Shown here: positions 36,613 to 46,087 of the stretch, one piece after another
Position numbering within the stretch: the stretch's first letter is position 1
How the letters are laid out: each line of letters starts with the position of its first letter
Source of the DNA: Pseudomonas sp. MUP55
GTDB taxonomy: Bacteria; Pseudomonadota; Gammaproteobacteria; Pseudomonadales; Pseudomonadaceae
Assembly (NCBI RefSeq): GCF_034043515.1
Contig: NZ_CP138214.1
Span: 3,906,001-3,970,000 of the forward strand
Length of the DNA stretch: 64,000 bases
Reading direction: 5' to 3'
Notes under the pieces: generated by a model
Seen by the model: the letters and a program-made list of their open reading frames with translations, nothing else
The model's database searches: none
Told to the model about the DNA's origin: nothing
Program-made: the position numbers and the translations under genes

Positions 36613-38430
36613 TCACCGCACTTGTTGCAAGTGTCCATACAATTTGGCGTACAGCCCGCCCTCGGCTATCAACTGCTGATGGTCGCCATCCTCGGCGATA
36701 CGCCCGCCATCGAACACCAGCACCCGATCAGCCTGTTTCACCGCTGAAAGCCGGTGGGCGATAATCAGTGTAGTACGCCCGCTGAGAAAGCGCGCCAGCG
36801 CCTGGTGCAAGTTGTACTCGGTGGCTGCATCCAGCGCCGAGGTGGCTTCATCCAGAATCACCACCTTGGGCTCAGCCAGCACCATGCGGGCGATGGCCAG
36901 GCGCTGGCGCTGTCCACCGGAAAAGCGCACGCCAGAGCGGCCAACTATGCTGTCCAGACCCAATGGCAAGGCTCTGACGGTAGCGTCCAGCTGGGCAATC
37001 TCCAGTGCCTGCCAGCACTCCTGGTCCGTACGTTCGCGGCCCATGGTCAGGTTGGCACGCACGGTATCGTTGAACAGCGCCGGGTGTTGCAGCACCACCG
37101 CGACGTTTTCGCGAATGGTCGCCAGGCCGACCTCCTGCTGGGTAGCGCCGCCAAACCGAATGGTGCCGGCCTGCGGCGTGTAGAGGCCCAGCAACAGTTG
37201 CACCAGGGTACTTTTGCCGCCGCCGCTGGCACCGACAATTGCAACCTTCTCACCCGGTGCGATGATCAGGTTCAACTGGTCGAGCACCAAGTCGTCGCCA
37301 TAGCCGAAGTCCAGGCCCCGCACTTCGATGCCCACCGTCGCACGCTCGCTGAACGGATCGGTACCACCCGCGTATTGCGGCTCGTCGGCGCGGGCCAGCA
37401 GCTCGTTGATGCGCGTCAACGCACCGCCCGCCGCGTAGTAGGCATATTGCAGGTTGAGCAATTGCTCCACCGGGCCGATCATGAACCACAGGTAGCTGAA
37501 CACCGCGAGCATCTGGCCGATGGACAGGTCGGAAAACAGCACGGTGAGCATCGCCGCTGCGCGAAAAATGTCGATGCCGAACTGGAACAGCAAGCCACTG
37601 GCACGACTGGAAGCGTCGGTTTTCCATTGCGAGTGAATGGCATAGTCGCGCACTTCCTGGGCCCGCTGGCCCAGGCGCCCGAGGAAAAAGCCCTGGCGGT
37701 TACCGGCGCGCACTTCCTGAATGGCGTCCAGGGTTTCGGTCAGCGCCTGGGTGAACCGCGAGGTGCTGTCGTTTTCCAGCTTCTTCAGGTGTTTGACGCG
37801 CTTGCCCAACTGCACCGTGGCGTAGATCACCAACGGGTTGAACAGCAGGATCAGCAGCGCCAGTTGCCAGTGCATCCACACCAGGATGGCCGAGGTGCCG
37901 AGCAGGGTCAGCATCGCCACCAGAAAGCGGCTGAGGGTTTCGCCGACGAATTTGTCGAGGGTGTCCAGGTCGGTGACCAGGTGAGTCGTCACCGTGCCGC
38001 TGCCCAGGCTTTCGTATTCGCCGAGGGAAATGCGCTTGAGCCGTTCGATCAGCCGCACGCGGATGCGGTAGACGATGTCCTTGGCCAGCCGCGCAAACAG
38101 CCGCGCCTGCACCACGTTGAACACCAGTGCGCCGCAGCGCAGGGCCAGGGTCACCAGGAGCATCAGGCCGATATAGCCAGCGGCCTTCTGCCAGCCCAGC
38201 GGCAGGAAGGTGTTCATCACCTTGAGCGCGGCATCGCCACGGCCCAGCAGCACTTCATCGACCAATAGCGGCAGCAGCAACGGGATGGGGACGCTGCACA
38301 AGGTCGCAAGTACCGCAACGCTATTGGCGATCCACAGGGATTTCTTGTGACGCAGCGCCAGGCGGCGAATTTCCGCCCAGGTCAGACGGTCGGTACGCTT
38401 TGATTCAGGCGCGTCAGGCTGATCATGCAC
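36613..38430 (-). CDS. ABC exporter, fused membrane and ATPase domains (MsbA-like)
   Basis: The 605-aa half-transporter has six membrane helices (about residues 30-320) and an ATPase domain (about 355-600). Walker A is GASGGGKST, the signature motif is FSGGQRQRLAIARM, Walker B is VVILDEATSALD, and the H-loop is IIAHRLSAVKQADRV. It works as a homodimer exporting a lipid, drug or other amphiphile. The start is GTG at 38430, overlapping the last eight bases of the DsbA-like gene, which shows translational coupling. It corresponds to PA0860 in order. The substrate is not known. Confidence 0.88.
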   Translation of the reverse strand: MHDQPDAPESKRTDRLTWAEIRRLALRHKKSLWIANSVAVLATLCSVPIPLLLPLLVDEVLLGRGDAALKVMNTFLPLGWQKAAGYIGLMLLVTLALRCGALVFNVVQARLFARLAKDIVYRIRVRLIERLKRISLGEYESLGSGTVTTHLVTDLDTLDKFVGETLSRFLVAMLTLLGTSAILVWMHWQLALLILLFNPLVIYATVQLGKRVKHLKKLENDSTSRFTQALTETLDAIQEVRAGNRQGFFLGRLGQRAQEVRDYAIHSQWKTDASSRASGLLFQFGIDIFRAAAMLTVLFSDLSIGQMLAVFSYLWFMIGPVEQLLNLQYAYYAAGGALTRINELLARADEPQYAGGTDPFSERATVGIEVRGLDFGYGDDLVLDQLNLIIAPGEKVAIVGASGGGKSTLVQLLLGLYTPQAGTIRFGGATQQEVGLATIRENVAVVLQHPALFNDTVRANLTMGRERTDQECWQALEIAQLDATVRALPLGLDSIVGRSGVRFSGGQRQRLAIARMVLAEPKVVILDEATSALDAATEYNLHQALARFLSGRTTLIIAHRLSAVKQADRVLVFDGGRIAEDGDHQQLIAEGGLYAKLYGHLQQVR

Positions 38431-39058
38431 AGGCAGCTCGCTCCAGCCATCGGCCCAGCAAAGGCGAGAGCTCGGACAGCGGCTGGTAACCGTTGGTCAG
38501 CAGGGCCAACTGGCCATTGCGCTCGGCCAGCAAGGTCGGAAAGCCGGCAATGCCCAGGTCCTGCACCCACGTAAAATCGGCGGCGGTGGCCGCGTGCTGT
38601 TCGGCGCGATCGAACTCGCCGGCAAACTCGATACGCGGGATGCCAGCCTGCTCGGCCAGTTCCACCAACACGTGGGCGGAGGTGACGTCGCGGCCCTCTA
38701 CATAGAACGCTTGCTGGATCAGCCCTAGCAGCCTCCAGGCGCAATCGGGTGCCAGGCTGCGCGCCGTGACAATGGCACGGCACGCAGGCTCGGTGTCATA
38801 GACAAACCCATCAGGCAACGCACCCTCGCGCTTGAACGGCTGGCCGGTGGCGTCGGTCACCGCCTGCCAGTGCTCGAGGATATAGCGCCGGGTGGTCGGC
38901 TCCAGCGCCGCGCCGCTACCGGTGCGCAAGCCGCCCACCACCAGGTGCAACTCCACACCGGCCGCCTGGGCCTGCTCAACCAGCGCCTGCGCCACCGGGG
39001 CAAAGCCCCAGCACCAGGAACACATCGGGTCCATTACATAGAGCAGGCGCGCGGGCAT
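38423..39058 (-). CDS. DsbA/FrnE-family thioredoxin-fold protein
   Basis: The 211-aa protein has the redox motif CSWC in MDPMCSWCWGFAPVA near residue 13, a helical insertion (about 80-155) and the cis-Pro strand GIAGFPTLLAERNG (about 170). This is the cytoplasmic DSBA-like/FrnE pattern, with no signal peptide. It may act as a thiol oxidoreductase or isomerase. It lies three bases after trhO on the same strand and overlaps the ABC gene, so trhO, this gene and the exporter are one operon. Confidence 0.85.
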   Translation of the reverse strand: MPARLLYVMDPMCSWCWGFAPVAQALVEQAQAAGVELHLVVGGLRTGSGAALEPTTRRYILEHWQAVTDATGQPFKREGALPDGFVYDTEPACRAIVTARSLAPDCAWRLLGLIQQAFYVEGRDVTSAHVLVELAEQAGIPRIEFAGEFDRAEQHAATAADFTWVQDLGIAGFPTLLAERNGQLALLTNGYQPLSELSPLLGRWLERAACA

Positions 39059-39061
39059 GGT

Positions 39062-40003
39062 TCAGGCCTCGGAAGGGGTTTGCTTGTAGTTGAAGCCAAT
39101 CGGGTGCGGCATATTGCGGGCCTTGGCCAGTTCGATCTGCTTCTGTCGGTCGATGGCGCTGCGCCGGGTTTTCTCCGGAAGCTTATCCCAGCAATGCGGG
39201 CAACTGATGCCGGCCACATAGTGCTCGGACGCACGGTCTTCGACGCTGACCGGTGTGCGACAGGCATGACATTGATCGTAGTCGCCTTCGCTCAAGTCGT
39301 GGCGCACCGTCACGCGATTGTCGAAAACAAAGCAGTCACCCTGCCACTTGGTCTCTTCCTGCGGCACCTCTTCGAGGTACTTGAGAATGCCGCCCTTGAG
39401 GTGGTAGACCTCGCCGAAGCCTTCACTGAGCATATAGCTCGAGGCTTTCTCGCAACGAATGCCACCGGTGCAGAACATGGCGACTTTCTTGTGTTTCGCC
39501 GGGTCGAAGTTGGCTTTGATGTAGTCGGGAAATTCGCGAAAGCTTGTGGTTTTCGGGTCGATCGCGCCTTCGAAGGTGCCGATCGATACTTCGTAGTCGT
39601 TGCGAGTGTCGATCAGCAATACTTCGGGGTCGCTGATCAGCGCGTTCCAGTCCTTGGGGTCAACGTAGGTGCCGACCTTTTTGTTCGGGTCGACGCCTTC
39701 GACGCCCAGGGTCACGATTTCTTTCTTGAGCTTGACCTTGGTGCGATAGAACGGCTGGTCGTCGCAGTACGACTCTTTGTGGTCGATATCGTCCATGCGG
39801 GGGTCGTTCTTGAGCCACGCCATCAGGCCGTCGATGCCTTCGCGGCTGCCGGAAACGGTGCCGTTGATGCCTTCTTCGGCGATCAGCAACGTACCTTTGA
39901 TGCCGTTGTCGACCATCGCCTGCAGCAATGGCTCGCGCAGGGCGACGTAATCTTCGAGGGTGACGAACTTGTACAGTGCCGCCACGACGATCGGTTGAGT
40001 CAT
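39062..40003 (-). CDS. trhO: tRNA uridine(34) hydroxylase, rhodanese family
   Basis: The 313-aa protein has an N-terminal acylphosphatase-like part ([33 protein letters not shown]) and a rhodanese domain with the catalytic Cys in [14 protein letters not shown] (about residue 180). A C-terminal Cys cluster reads CHACRTP...CPHCWDKL. This arrangement is that of TrhO/YceA, which makes 5-hydroxyuridine at tRNA position 34. GGAGAG lies before the ATG at 40003. It is the first gene of the operon with the DsbA-like protein and the ABC exporter. The Tc island begins 154 bp upstream of it. Confidence 0.93.
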   Translation of the reverse strand: MTQPIVVAALYKFVTLEDYVALREPLLQAMVDNGIKGTLLIAEEGINGTVSGSREGIDGLMAWLKNDPRMDDIDHKESYCDDQPFYRTKVKLKKEIVTLGVEGVDPNKKVGTYVDPKDWNALISDPEVLLIDTRNDYEVSIGTFEGAIDPKTTSFREFPDYIKANFDPAKHKKVAMFCTGGIRCEKASSYMLSEGFGEVYHLKGGILKYLEEVPQEETKWQGDCFVFDNRVTVRHDLSEGDYDQCHACRTPVSVEDRASEHYVAGISCPHCWDKLPEKTRRSAIDRQKQIELAKARNMPHPIGFNYKQTPSEA

Positions 40004-40157
40004 GGGTGTTCTCTCCAGGTGGCTACCCTCGTAAAGGGTGAACCGGATGCAAAAGGACGCCGGCCAGGCGGCGCGGCGCGCATTCTAGCAAAACCACGCA
40101 GCCACCGCATCGACACGCAGTCGCTGACAGTGCTCGACGCCCTGGCGGCGATCGGTC

Positions 40158-43064
40158 TCAGCGGTGTGGGTTGCGTATGCCTTCCACTCGGTACCGCTGG
40201 CCACCGAGATGTTTCAACATCAAACGATAGGCACCGCGTCCACGCGAAGCGGCATAGCCATGCAAATCTGCGGACCACAGTTGATCTTTGTGAGAATGCC
40301 AGTGAACCGCGCCCAAACGCCCTTCGCCCAAGTGGCTGAGGGTAAGGGCAATACTGCGGCCCTCGCGGCTCAGTGGATCAACATTTCCAAGCGCCAGAGT
40401 ATCGATCTGCATCCGTGGGGCATCGGCTCTCGCCGCCGTCGGCGCCACCATCGGCAGTTGGGCTGGCGCTTGCCGAGCACCGCGTGCACGGCCGGAGCCG
40501 CCAACCTGTGTCGTCGCCCCAGCCTCGAACGCGCTTGGCCCCACCTGCCGGTTGCTCGCGGAAGCGGACTCACGCTCGGGTCTTCGCAGCAGTACCGCGC
40601 CATAGCCCATGCGTTTCAACTCGGGCATCGGGTTACGACTCCCCGTCAATATGCCTTCGACGTCCCCCGGTTCGCCCACAGGCCCCGCATAGCCATAGAT
40701 GGACCCTTGCGGTGAATAGACGTAAAGGGACATGCCTCCCTCAGCAGGGCGGCGCGCATAGGCAAAATTCACCAGCCGCTCCGTTTCTTCGTGACTCAAT
40801 TGCGTCTGCTGCGCCAACTTGATCGCCAACTCCGAAATATCCCTGGCGAATTGTTCTTCCACTTGTTCTGCGGCCCTTGCCACGGCCTGCGGTTGCATTT
40901 GCTGATAGGCACTCAGGCGACTGGCGCCAAACAATACACCGCCCACCAGAGCCCCAACGGAAGCTCCCAGCGTCGCATTGCCAAGCAGCGCCCCCGCGCC
41001 CAGGCCCAGCAAGACCAAAAGCAGGAGGATGACAGTACCGCCCTGGATTTGGGCGCTTTCCACGGCAGCCGGCTGCAGCCCCATCGAATCAACGAATGTG
41101 ACTGGATTGTTATACGCCATCAGATAAGGATTGAGCGCTGCTCCCCCACCTGCAGGGTCCGGGCTTATCCAGCGCTGCAGCCACGGGGCGTAGTAGCGAA
41201 AACCGTAGTAGTACAAACCGCTGGCGTCACGCTCTTTGCCTGAATACCGGCGAGTCTTGTAGCGACCCTCTACCTCGCTGCGCGACGCCCACCACGCCGT
41301 CCCTCCATAGGGAAAGTAACTCTCCTGGCTCAACAACTGCGCCTGCTCGCCCAACTCCAGCCCATGACTCGATTGCTGATCCGTCAGGCAAAAACGCAGG
41401 GTTTCATCAGCGGCCTGCTCATCGAGCCCCAGTTCCCATTGCACCACCTCAACCGTGCACCGCGCCACTTCCAGGCGCACTACATTCAGCCGGCGCAACG
41501 GCTGATGGCGGATCTCCAGGCCTGGCAAGTAATACACGCGCGCGGTCTGCCGACTGCCGGCCACCTGCTGATGGGTGAGCTTGAGCGCACGCTGGCCGTC
41601 GCCTGCGTATACATAGGCCTCCTCGTCCGGATCGCCCTCCTCTCGTAGAATCGTCGTGACGTTAGTCAGCTGATTACGCACGTTCCACGTCATCGGCAAG
41701 CTACGCCCCAGCTGTTGCTGATTGCCGTTGGCATCAAACCCCTGGGCCAACTCAGCCACCGGATGTTCACTGGACAGCGCACGATTGCTGCCGCTTGCGA
41801 CCCGCATTTCACGGGTGTAACCGACGCCGCTGGAGGGCACATGACGCAGCCGTGTCAGGTTGCTCCCCTCGTCATAGGCATAGTGCTGGGTGTAATTGCG
41901 CCATAAACCGGTATCGGTCGAGCCGAACGAAATACGTGGGGGCAATGCCTGGCCGATGGCAGCGGCGGTACTTTCCCGGCCCGTGGCCTGGGTCAGTTGG
42001 TACAGCGAATCGTATTCATAGCGACATGAAGCCTCCACTTGCGTGTTGTGGCTCCATTTCGTCGGTTGCGCCCGATCCTGCAGGTTTGAAATGTTTCCCA
42101 CGGGATCATAGTCGTAGCTCAAATCCTGCAGCGGGGCCGCCAACTCATTCTTGCGGTACGCCATCAGCCGGTGCATACGGCCATCCTCGGCCCGATAGGT
42201 CGCCGTGCTGGTCACGCCATTCCCCAGCACCGCCGCTTCCACCTGACCGGCGGCATTGTAGAGGTAGCGTTCTATGACGGTCTTGCGCGTGACACCTTTC
42301 AAGGTGAGGTGAACATTCTTTGCCTGCCCGTCCAGCCCATAGGCGAACTGTCGGGCATTTCCCTTGGCGTCGACCTGTTTCACCGTGCCGCCAAGGGCGT
42401 CAAGCGTCCAGCGTGTGGTGTATTGCGCACCTTCCAACTGCTGGTCCTGGTCGGTCCGGGCCGGCGGCCAATCCACCCCGCCTGGCGCTTCGCGAAACCG
42501 CCGGGTTTGACCTAGCACTTGCCCGGTCATTGCGTACGCCTCGAACACCTGAGTGCCCGCCGGGTCGGCGTGGAGTAGCAGACGTCCACTGCGGTTAAGA
42601 GCGACGTGCTCGGGCGTTGGCGTGGCATACACCAGGCGTTCGACACACCGCGGTTGCGCTTGGCCGGCAGCTTGTTCGAACACCGCCACCGGACGCTGCA
42701 AGGCATCGTAGTCGTGGCGCTGATGGGCACCCCGCCCGTCCCAGGCATGCAGCAGTTGGCCCGCTGCCCCCGCCAGCATCAACCGCGTGCCGGCGTCCAC
42801 AGCCTTGCTGCGAATCAGCGTACCGGACAGGCTGTACACCGACACCTGATTCGCCTCGGTCGACGGTTCGCGCGATTTACGGGTAAGCAGGCGTGGGTCC
42901 CATTGCTCGAGCAACAGGCCGCTGGCCCCATAGACGTGGCGCCTGACGCGGGTTGTTGGCGCAGCCTCAGAGGTCGCGCGCAGATAAGCGACGCTGCGCA
43001 CGGTCAATCCACGGGGATCGAATGCTGCAAGCGAGGGCGTATTTCGATGAAGTGAAGCAGACAT
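40158..43064 (-). CDS. TccC-type Rhs cargo of a Tc toxin, copy 1
   Basis: The 968-aa protein begins with the TccC family start HRNTPSLAAFDPRGLTVRSVAY. It has YD/Rhs repeats (YEYDSLYQLTQATGRES) to about residue 600 and the core end RYSGKERDASGLYYYGFRYYAPWLQRWISPDPAGG. The autoprotease strand reads DPAG, 19 residues, DSMGL, close to the DPxG-spacer-DPxG motif I recall for TcC proteins. After residue 660 a variable tail of about 308 aa follows: a hydrophobic Gly-rich pair of helices (VILLLLVLLGLGAGALLGN), a Ser/Ala linker, then a basic end GRGAYRLMLKHLGGQRYRVE. The tail is the likely toxic enzyme released inside the TcB-TccC cocoon. I cannot name its activity. It is divergent from the tccA-like gene. 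Confidence 0.88.
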   Translation of the reverse strand: MSASLHRNTPSLAAFDPRGLTVRSVAYLRATSEAAPTTRVRRHVYGASGLLLEQWDPRLLTRKSREPSTEANQVSVYSLSGTLIRSKAVDAGTRLMLAGAAGQLLHAWDGRGAHQRHDYDALQRPVAVFEQAAGQAQPRCVERLVYATPTPEHVALNRSGRLLLHADPAGTQVFEAYAMTGQVLGQTRRFREAPGGVDWPPARTDQDQQLEGAQYTTRWTLDALGGTVKQVDAKGNARQFAYGLDGQAKNVHLTLKGVTRKTVIERYLYNAAGQVEAAVLGNGVTSTATYRAEDGRMHRLMAYRKNELAAPLQDLSYDYDPVGNISNLQDRAQPTKWSHNTQVEASCRYEYDSLYQLTQATGRESTAAAIGQALPPRISFGSTDTGLWRNYTQHYAYDEGSNLTRLRHVPSSGVGYTREMRVASGSNRALSSEHPVAELAQGFDANGNQQQLGRSLPMTWNVRNQLTNVTTILREEGDPDEEAYVYAGDGQRALKLTHQQVAGSRQTARVYYLPGLEIRHQPLRRLNVVRLEVARCTVEVVQWELGLDEQAADETLRFCLTDQQSSHGLELGEQAQLLSQESYFPYGGTAWWASRSEVEGRYKTRRYSGKERDASGLYYYGFRYYAPWLQRWISPDPAGGGAALNPYLMAYNNPVTFVDSMGLQPAAVESAQIQGGTVILLLLVLLGLGAGALLGNATLGASVGALVGGVLFGASRLSAYQQMQPQAVARAAEQVEEQFARDISELAIKLAQQTQLSHEETERLVNFAYARRPAEGGMSLYVYSPQGSIYGYAGPVGEPGDVEGILTGSRNPMPELKRMGYGAVLLRRPERESASASNRQVGPSAFEAGATTQVGGSGRARGARQAPAQLPMVAPTAARADAPRMQIDTLALGNVDPLSREGRSIALTLSHLGEGRLGAVHWHSHKDQLWSADLHGYAASRGRGAYRLMLKHLGGQRYRVEGIRNPHR

Positions 43065-43259
43065 GATCAGATGACCTGTATTCGCACAATGGTCGGCAAA
43101 GCCTAGGGTTCATGTCTCGCACAGAGGCGGTAACGGCGTATGGACGCCTCGCTCGGTGGGGGCCGGCGATGCCTGTAAATAGCTATGCCTGACCCCGTTA
43201 ACCTGCGTGATAGCGTTTTTCATTGCCCACCGGCCCCATCGGCGGGCGTGAAGGAACGT

Positions 43260-46085
43260 ATGAATATGCCAACCGACAGCCGCTCCTTGCTCGAGCAACT
43301 AATTGATCACACACGCACTCCCGCCTCCGGTCGGGACGATTTCAAGACTGCGCTGCAGCGCCTCAAGATTCATTCGGTATTCGATATTGTGCGACTCGGC
43401 GAACAGGCCTTCGCTGAGCAACTGGCCATCCACAACGACGACGATGCCCACGCGGTGTACCGCAAGGCTCAAAGCGCTGCAGCGCAACTGGAAAGATTGT
43501 TTCGCGAGCAGCAAGTCTCGCCGGACCGCTCATCCCTGGGCGATAACCAAGATGTCGCCGCCGATAGCGATGCCACCTACCAGGCCTTGTTCAAGGAAAA
43601 CTGGGAACAGTTCTGCGCCAGCTCGTCCATAGCCGCGGTCGATTCGCCGGCTGCCTACTTGCGTGCGCTTTATCTGTTCGCCCTGCAATTGGAAGAGAAC
43701 GCCAAGGGGACAGACGCGATCAAGTTGTCGAAGCGGCGTGAGGACCTCAAGGAGCTGGTGATTGACCAACACAGCGCTGCGGAGCAGGTACCCATGTTGG
43801 CAATCGTCAATCAGACCTTGCTACGCAATATCGTGGGCGCCAACGACAGTGACGCCTACGCGTTACTGAGCAAGACCTGGTACCCGTTTGCGCTGCCGTA
43901 TCATTTCCACCACCAGCAATGCCGGCTGGGCCTGTCGGGCGACAGGCCGATGTTGGGGGAATTGAACTATCGCATCAGCCGCCAGTTGCCCCTGGCGGGA
44001 GAAACCAGCGCTTATGGGCAAGTCATTACCCAGAATAACGAGGTCCAATGCCTGTTATCCGGGTTGAGTCCTGAACAACAGACAATGCTGAAAAAGGACT
44101 GGGCGACGGCGCAGGACACGCAAAATTTCTATCGCACGTACTTCAACTGGACGGCTGACAAGGAGCCGGAAAACGTCACTGACTTTCTGCAGCATACGCA
44201 ACTGGATGCCGAACAACTTCAAGCGCTGCTGGCACAACAGACACAAACACCGCGCAAATCGCCCAACTGCAAGCAGAACACCGATCTCACTTACGGTGCC
44301 TGTTACATCAACGGTGCGACTGCCCCTGATGCTGCACCTGCTCCCGCGATCAGCCTGGACAACGGCACCCCCGCCAAGCTGGTCAACGTCAGCCTCGAAC
44401 GCTTCGACAGGCTGCAACGAATGATTCGCCTGCAGCGCTGGCTCGGCCTGCCTTTTGCGCAACTGGACACGTTGCTGGTCAGTGCCATGCGCTGCGAAGG
44501 CGCCAGCAACGCCGGATTGCTGATCACCCATAACACCCTTCGGGCGCTGGGGGTCTTTTGCTATCTGAGCAAGCGCTACAGCGTGCAAGCCGAAGAGTTT
44601 GCCGCCTGGCTCCATCAGTTACCCGTTCACGCCTCGGGTGAGCGCGTGTCTTTGTTCGATCAGGTGTTCAACCGCGCAGGCTCCGCACTGCCGCCCCTGT
44701 ATCTGGACGGCCATGCATTCGACGCAACGACCAAGCAACAGCTCTGCGCCGGGCTGGGCCTGCAGGACGATTCGCTGCAACTGCTGATCGCCGATAAGGC
44801 AGCAACCCGTACGATCGAGACCGTCAGCACACTCTATCGGCAAGCGCGAATCGCTCGCGTGTTCGGCTTGTCGGTCATGCAATGCCAGCAACTGGCGCAG
44901 TTGCTCGGCAAGGCGAGCTTTGTTGCGCAACTGCATCAACCAACGCTGCGCGCCACGCCGAACGGCGCGAGTGACTTTCTCGATATGCTCATGCACCTGG
45001 AATGGGCCAGCCGTTGGTTCAAGGAGAATGGCAACAGCCTGTCACTGCTAAGGCACCAATTATTGCTCGATCAGCAGGTCCAGGACCCGGCCATCACCCT
45101 GCTGTTGAAAGAGTTCGCGGCCTACGATCAGGGTTCTCTCTCAAAACAGTTGAAGTTGCTCGATCTTCCCCAACAATCCAAAGATGAAGAAACTCGCTTA
45201 CCCGCCGTGGACTGGGAAGCACTGGCCCAGCAAGTACTGAAAAAAATGCGCTCAAACAGGCCCATCGAGGTGGCGCTCGACGAGGTGCTGTCTTCCGTTG
45301 TCATCAGCACGCAATCCACACGCACTGCCTTCATCATCAAAGAAGTCAAACCCAAGCTTGAGAAACTGGTGAGCACCGTGCGTGATGAATTATGGGCGTT
45401 GTACACGCGCCTGAGGGACATCATCCGCGCCGTACCCCAACTGCCAGGCGATGCCACCGGTCATGAAAAATATGACCATCACGGCCATTTCCTGCGCTTA
45501 TACGCGCCCGCTGCCCCTGCCCCGCAAACCCTCGGCTACTTGATATTGCTGCTGCCTCACGCCGTCGATGTTCTGCGATTGCCGCTCGGCCGCCTGGCGC
45601 TGGATCAGTTTCTGATAAACCCGCACTGGCTGGACAGTGACTATCAAGCGTCCTCGTTACTTGAACTGACCCCGCACACCTTGTACCTCATGCAGCAATT
45701 CAACCATTGCATCGACCGCTTTGGCCTGACGGAAGAACAAATGCTCGAATACTTCAGGCAAGCCAACACACTGCCCAATGGCGCTGCACGAAACAACAGT
45801 GACGAACTCAACGAGCATCTCGCCCGTCTGTGTGGCTGGAGTGCCAGCGAAATAGACATCTTCAGCAGCAAACTGAGTCCGCCACGCATCACCTCCATGG
45901 ACCGCCTGGACTGGCTGCTGCGCTGCTGCCAAGCCAGCACCGCAACCGGCCTGTCGGCCGCCCTGCTGATTGCAGCCAGCCAACTTGAAACCGGCTCGAC
46001 ATTCGCCCAATGGAAAGCCGTCGGTGATGCGCTCACAAGCGTGCATGCCTACGCCTCTCCCACTGCCGACCTGCTCAAGGATTGA
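43260..46085 (+). CDS. tccA: Tc toxin A component, N-terminal half (TccA-like)
   Basis: The 941-aa protein is of about the length of Photorhabdus TccA (965 aa). It is predicted almost all-helical (shell domain), with the VRP1-like region at about residues 20-350 (KIHSVFDIVRLGEQAF, SPAAYLRALYLFALQLEE) and further helical repeats to the end. With the next gene it would build the pentameric TcA pore-forming needle. The start at 43260 has AAGGA five bases upstream, whereas the longer frame from 43185 has none. The downstream tccB-like ATG is two bases past the stop, so translation is coupled. No signal peptide is seen, as is normal for Tc A components. Confidence 0.88.
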   Translation: MNMPTDSRSLLEQLIDHTRTPASGRDDFKTALQRLKIHSVFDIVRLGEQAFAEQLAIHNDDDAHAVYRKAQSAAAQLERLFREQQVSPDRSSLGDNQDVAADSDATYQALFKENWEQFCASSSIAAVDSPAAYLRALYLFALQLEENAKGTDAIKLSKRREDLKELVIDQHSAAEQVPMLAIVNQTLLRNIVGANDSDAYALLSKTWYPFALPYHFHHQQCRLGLSGDRPMLGELNYRISRQLPLAGETSAYGQVITQNNEVQCLLSGLSPEQQTMLKKDWATAQDTQNFYRTYFNWTADKEPENVTDFLQHTQLDAEQLQALLAQQTQTPRKSPNCKQNTDLTYGACYINGATAPDAAPAPAISLDNGTPAKLVNVSLERFDRLQRMIRLQRWLGLPFAQLDTLLVSAMRCEGASNAGLLITHNTLRALGVFCYLSKRYSVQAEEFAAWLHQLPVHASGERVSLFDQVFNRAGSALPPLYLDGHAFDATTKQQLCAGLGLQDDSLQLLIADKAATRTIETVSTLYRQARIARVFGLSVMQCQQLAQLLGKASFVAQLHQPTLRATPNGASDFLDMLMHLEWASRWFKENGNSLSLLRHQLLLDQQVQDPAITLLLKEFAAYDQGSLSKQLKLLDLPQQSKDEETRLPAVDWEALAQQVLKKMRSNRPIEVALDEVLSSVVISTQSTRTAFIIKEVKPKLEKLVSTVRDELWALYTRLRDIIRAVPQLPGDATGHEKYDHHGHFLRLYAPAAPAPQTLGYLILLLPHAVDVLRLPLGRLALDQFLINPHWLDSDYQASSLLELTPHTLYLMQQFNHCIDRFGLTEEQMLEYFRQANTLPNGAARNNSDELNEHLARLCGWSASEIDIFSSKLSPPRITSMDRLDWLLRCCQASTATGLSAALLIAASQLETGSTFAQWKAVGDALTSVHAYASPTADLLKD

Positions 46086-46087
46086 TC

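Noticed and set aside
36754..38268. 504-codon plus-strand frame opposite the ABC exporter
   Set aside because: It is a shadow of the exporter gene, with a Gln/His/Arg-rich product.
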